From Piscirickettsiaceae bacterium (GTDB taxonomy: Bacteria; Pseudomonadota; Gammaproteobacteria; PS1; Pseudothioglobaceae): 6,426 bases of DNA. Shown one piece after another: positions 5,985 through 6,426 of this stretch. The notes below the pieces were generated by a model. That model had not been told where the DNA came from. It did no database searches and saw only the letters and a program-made list of their open reading frames with translations. Position 1 is the stretch's first letter. The number at the start of each line of letters is the position of its first letter. Location: NCBI GenBank assembly GCA_012963565.1, contig DTVJ01000160.1, positions 1 through 6,426 of the forward strand, in the 5' to 3' direction. Both the position numbers and the translations under genes were made by a program.

Positions 5985-6426
5985 TGCGTTTTGACGTCAT
6001 CACCTTGTTTCCTGAAATGTTTTCAGCAATTAAGGATGAAGGCGTGATTGCGCGTGCAATCAAAAAATCCCTACTATCGATCAATACCTGGCAACTTCGG
6101 GACTTTAGCGATAATAAACATCGAAATATTGATGATAAGCCTTATGGTGGCGGTGCTGGTATGGTGATGCAAGTCAAACCGATTCGCGATTGTATTGCTA
6201 AAATTAAGCAAGAAATACCAGATAGCAAAGTTATATACTTATCACCACAAGGTAGAAAACTCACACACAAGCTAGCTCAAGAGCTATCTAATCTTGAATC
6301 AGTTACACTTTTATGTGGGCGCTATGAAGGAGTAGATGAGCGTGTAATTGAAAGAGATGTTGATATAGAGGTTTCAATTGGTGATTATGTTATTAGTGGC
6401 GGTGAATTAGCAGCAATGGTGCTAAT
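5984..6426 (+). CDS. trmD: tRNA (guanine37-N1)-methyltransferase TrmD, 5' part
   Basis: TrmD uses S-adenosylmethionine to form m1G at position 37 of tRNAs that have G at position 36, which prevents +1 frameshifting. The ATG at 5984-5986 overlaps the dapE stop as TAATG. The frame stays open to the window end, giving 147 residues of a protein usually near 250. Diagnostic segments are the N-terminal MRFDVITLFPEMF, the PYGGGAGMVM block at 53-62, LSPQGRKL at 86-93, GRYEGVDERV at 112-121 and SIGDYVISGGELAAM at 131-145. The last two belong to the trefoil-knot cofactor site of SPOUT methyltransferases. The catalytic aspartate (D169 in E. coli) and the C-terminal tRNA-binding domain lie beyond the window. 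There is no Shine-Dalgarno site in the end of dapE, so translation is probably coupled. The usual upstream partners rpsP and rimM are not here. Confidence 0.97.
   Translation, partial: MRFDVITLFPEMFSAIKDEGVIARAIKKSLLSINTWQLRDFSDNKHRNIDDKPYGGGAGMVMQVKPIRDCIAKIKQEIPDSKVIYLSPQGRKLTHKLAQELSNLESVTLLCGRYEGVDERVIERDVDIEVSIGDYVISGGELAAMVL

Larger units (their letters stand above)
841..6426 (+). other. Probable single transcription unit: tRNA-Leu, serB, ccmF, ccmI, dapE, trmD
   Basis: All genes lie on the plus strand, with junction spacings of 16, 6, -4, 4 and -1 bases, and no hairpin with a U-run is visible at any junction. The only clear promoter is the one before the tRNA (801-829). Internal promoters inside the coding regions cannot be excluded by eye. 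The unit is therefore an inference from spacing, and it continues past the right edge of the window. Confidence 0.6.

Noticed and set aside
1..6426. Mobile element, CRISPR array, toxin-antitoxin or defence system
   Set aside because: I found no tandem spaced repeats, terminal inverted repeats, integrase or transposase fragments, and no attachment-like duplication of the tRNA 3' end downstream. All genes are housekeeping types.

Overview
The window looks like part of an AT-rich gammaproteobacterial chromosome. The gene set is typical of that class: a siroheme/SUMT gene, SerB, System I cytochrome c maturation, DapE and TrmD. The protein style and low-GC coding would fit a streamlined marine sulfur-oxidiser of the SUP05/Thioglobus type, but that placement is an impression from sequence style. 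It was not tested by a search.

Layout. (1) Bases 1-530 hold the 3' part of a uroporphyrinogen-III C-methyltransferase gene, cut by the window edge. (2) A compact hairpin at 541-562 lies between that gene and a convergent small gene, and can terminate both. (3) A 69-residue DUF2892 membrane protein is encoded on the minus strand at 568-777. (4) The gap at 778-840 carries two divergent promoters whose elements overlap. One drives the small membrane protein. The other drives a complete tRNA-Leu(UAG) gene at 841-925. (5) From the tRNA onward everything is on the plus strand and tightly packed: serB (942-1763), ccmF (1770-3674), ccmI (3671-4849), dapE (4854-5984) and the start of trmD (5984 to the window end). 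Gaps are 16, 6, -4, 4 and -1 bases, and I see no terminator between these genes. They probably form one transcription unit headed by the tRNA.

The genes of this unit do different housekeeping jobs: serine synthesis (SerB), covalent haem attachment to c-type cytochromes (CcmF, CcmI), diaminopimelate/lysine and peptidoglycan precursor synthesis (DapE), and tRNA G37 methylation (TrmD). The arrangement is more notable than any single gene. ccmF runs directly into ccmI with no ccmG or ccmH between them. trmD follows dapE instead of the usual rimM. The tRNA at the head of the cluster has G36-G37, the recognition pair for the TrmD enzyme encoded at the other end.

I found no mobile element, CRISPR array, phage gene, pseudogene or convincing new system. 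All five complete proteins keep their family landmarks, including the catalytic or haem-ligand residues where the family has them. No stretch longer than 300 bases lacks a gene.
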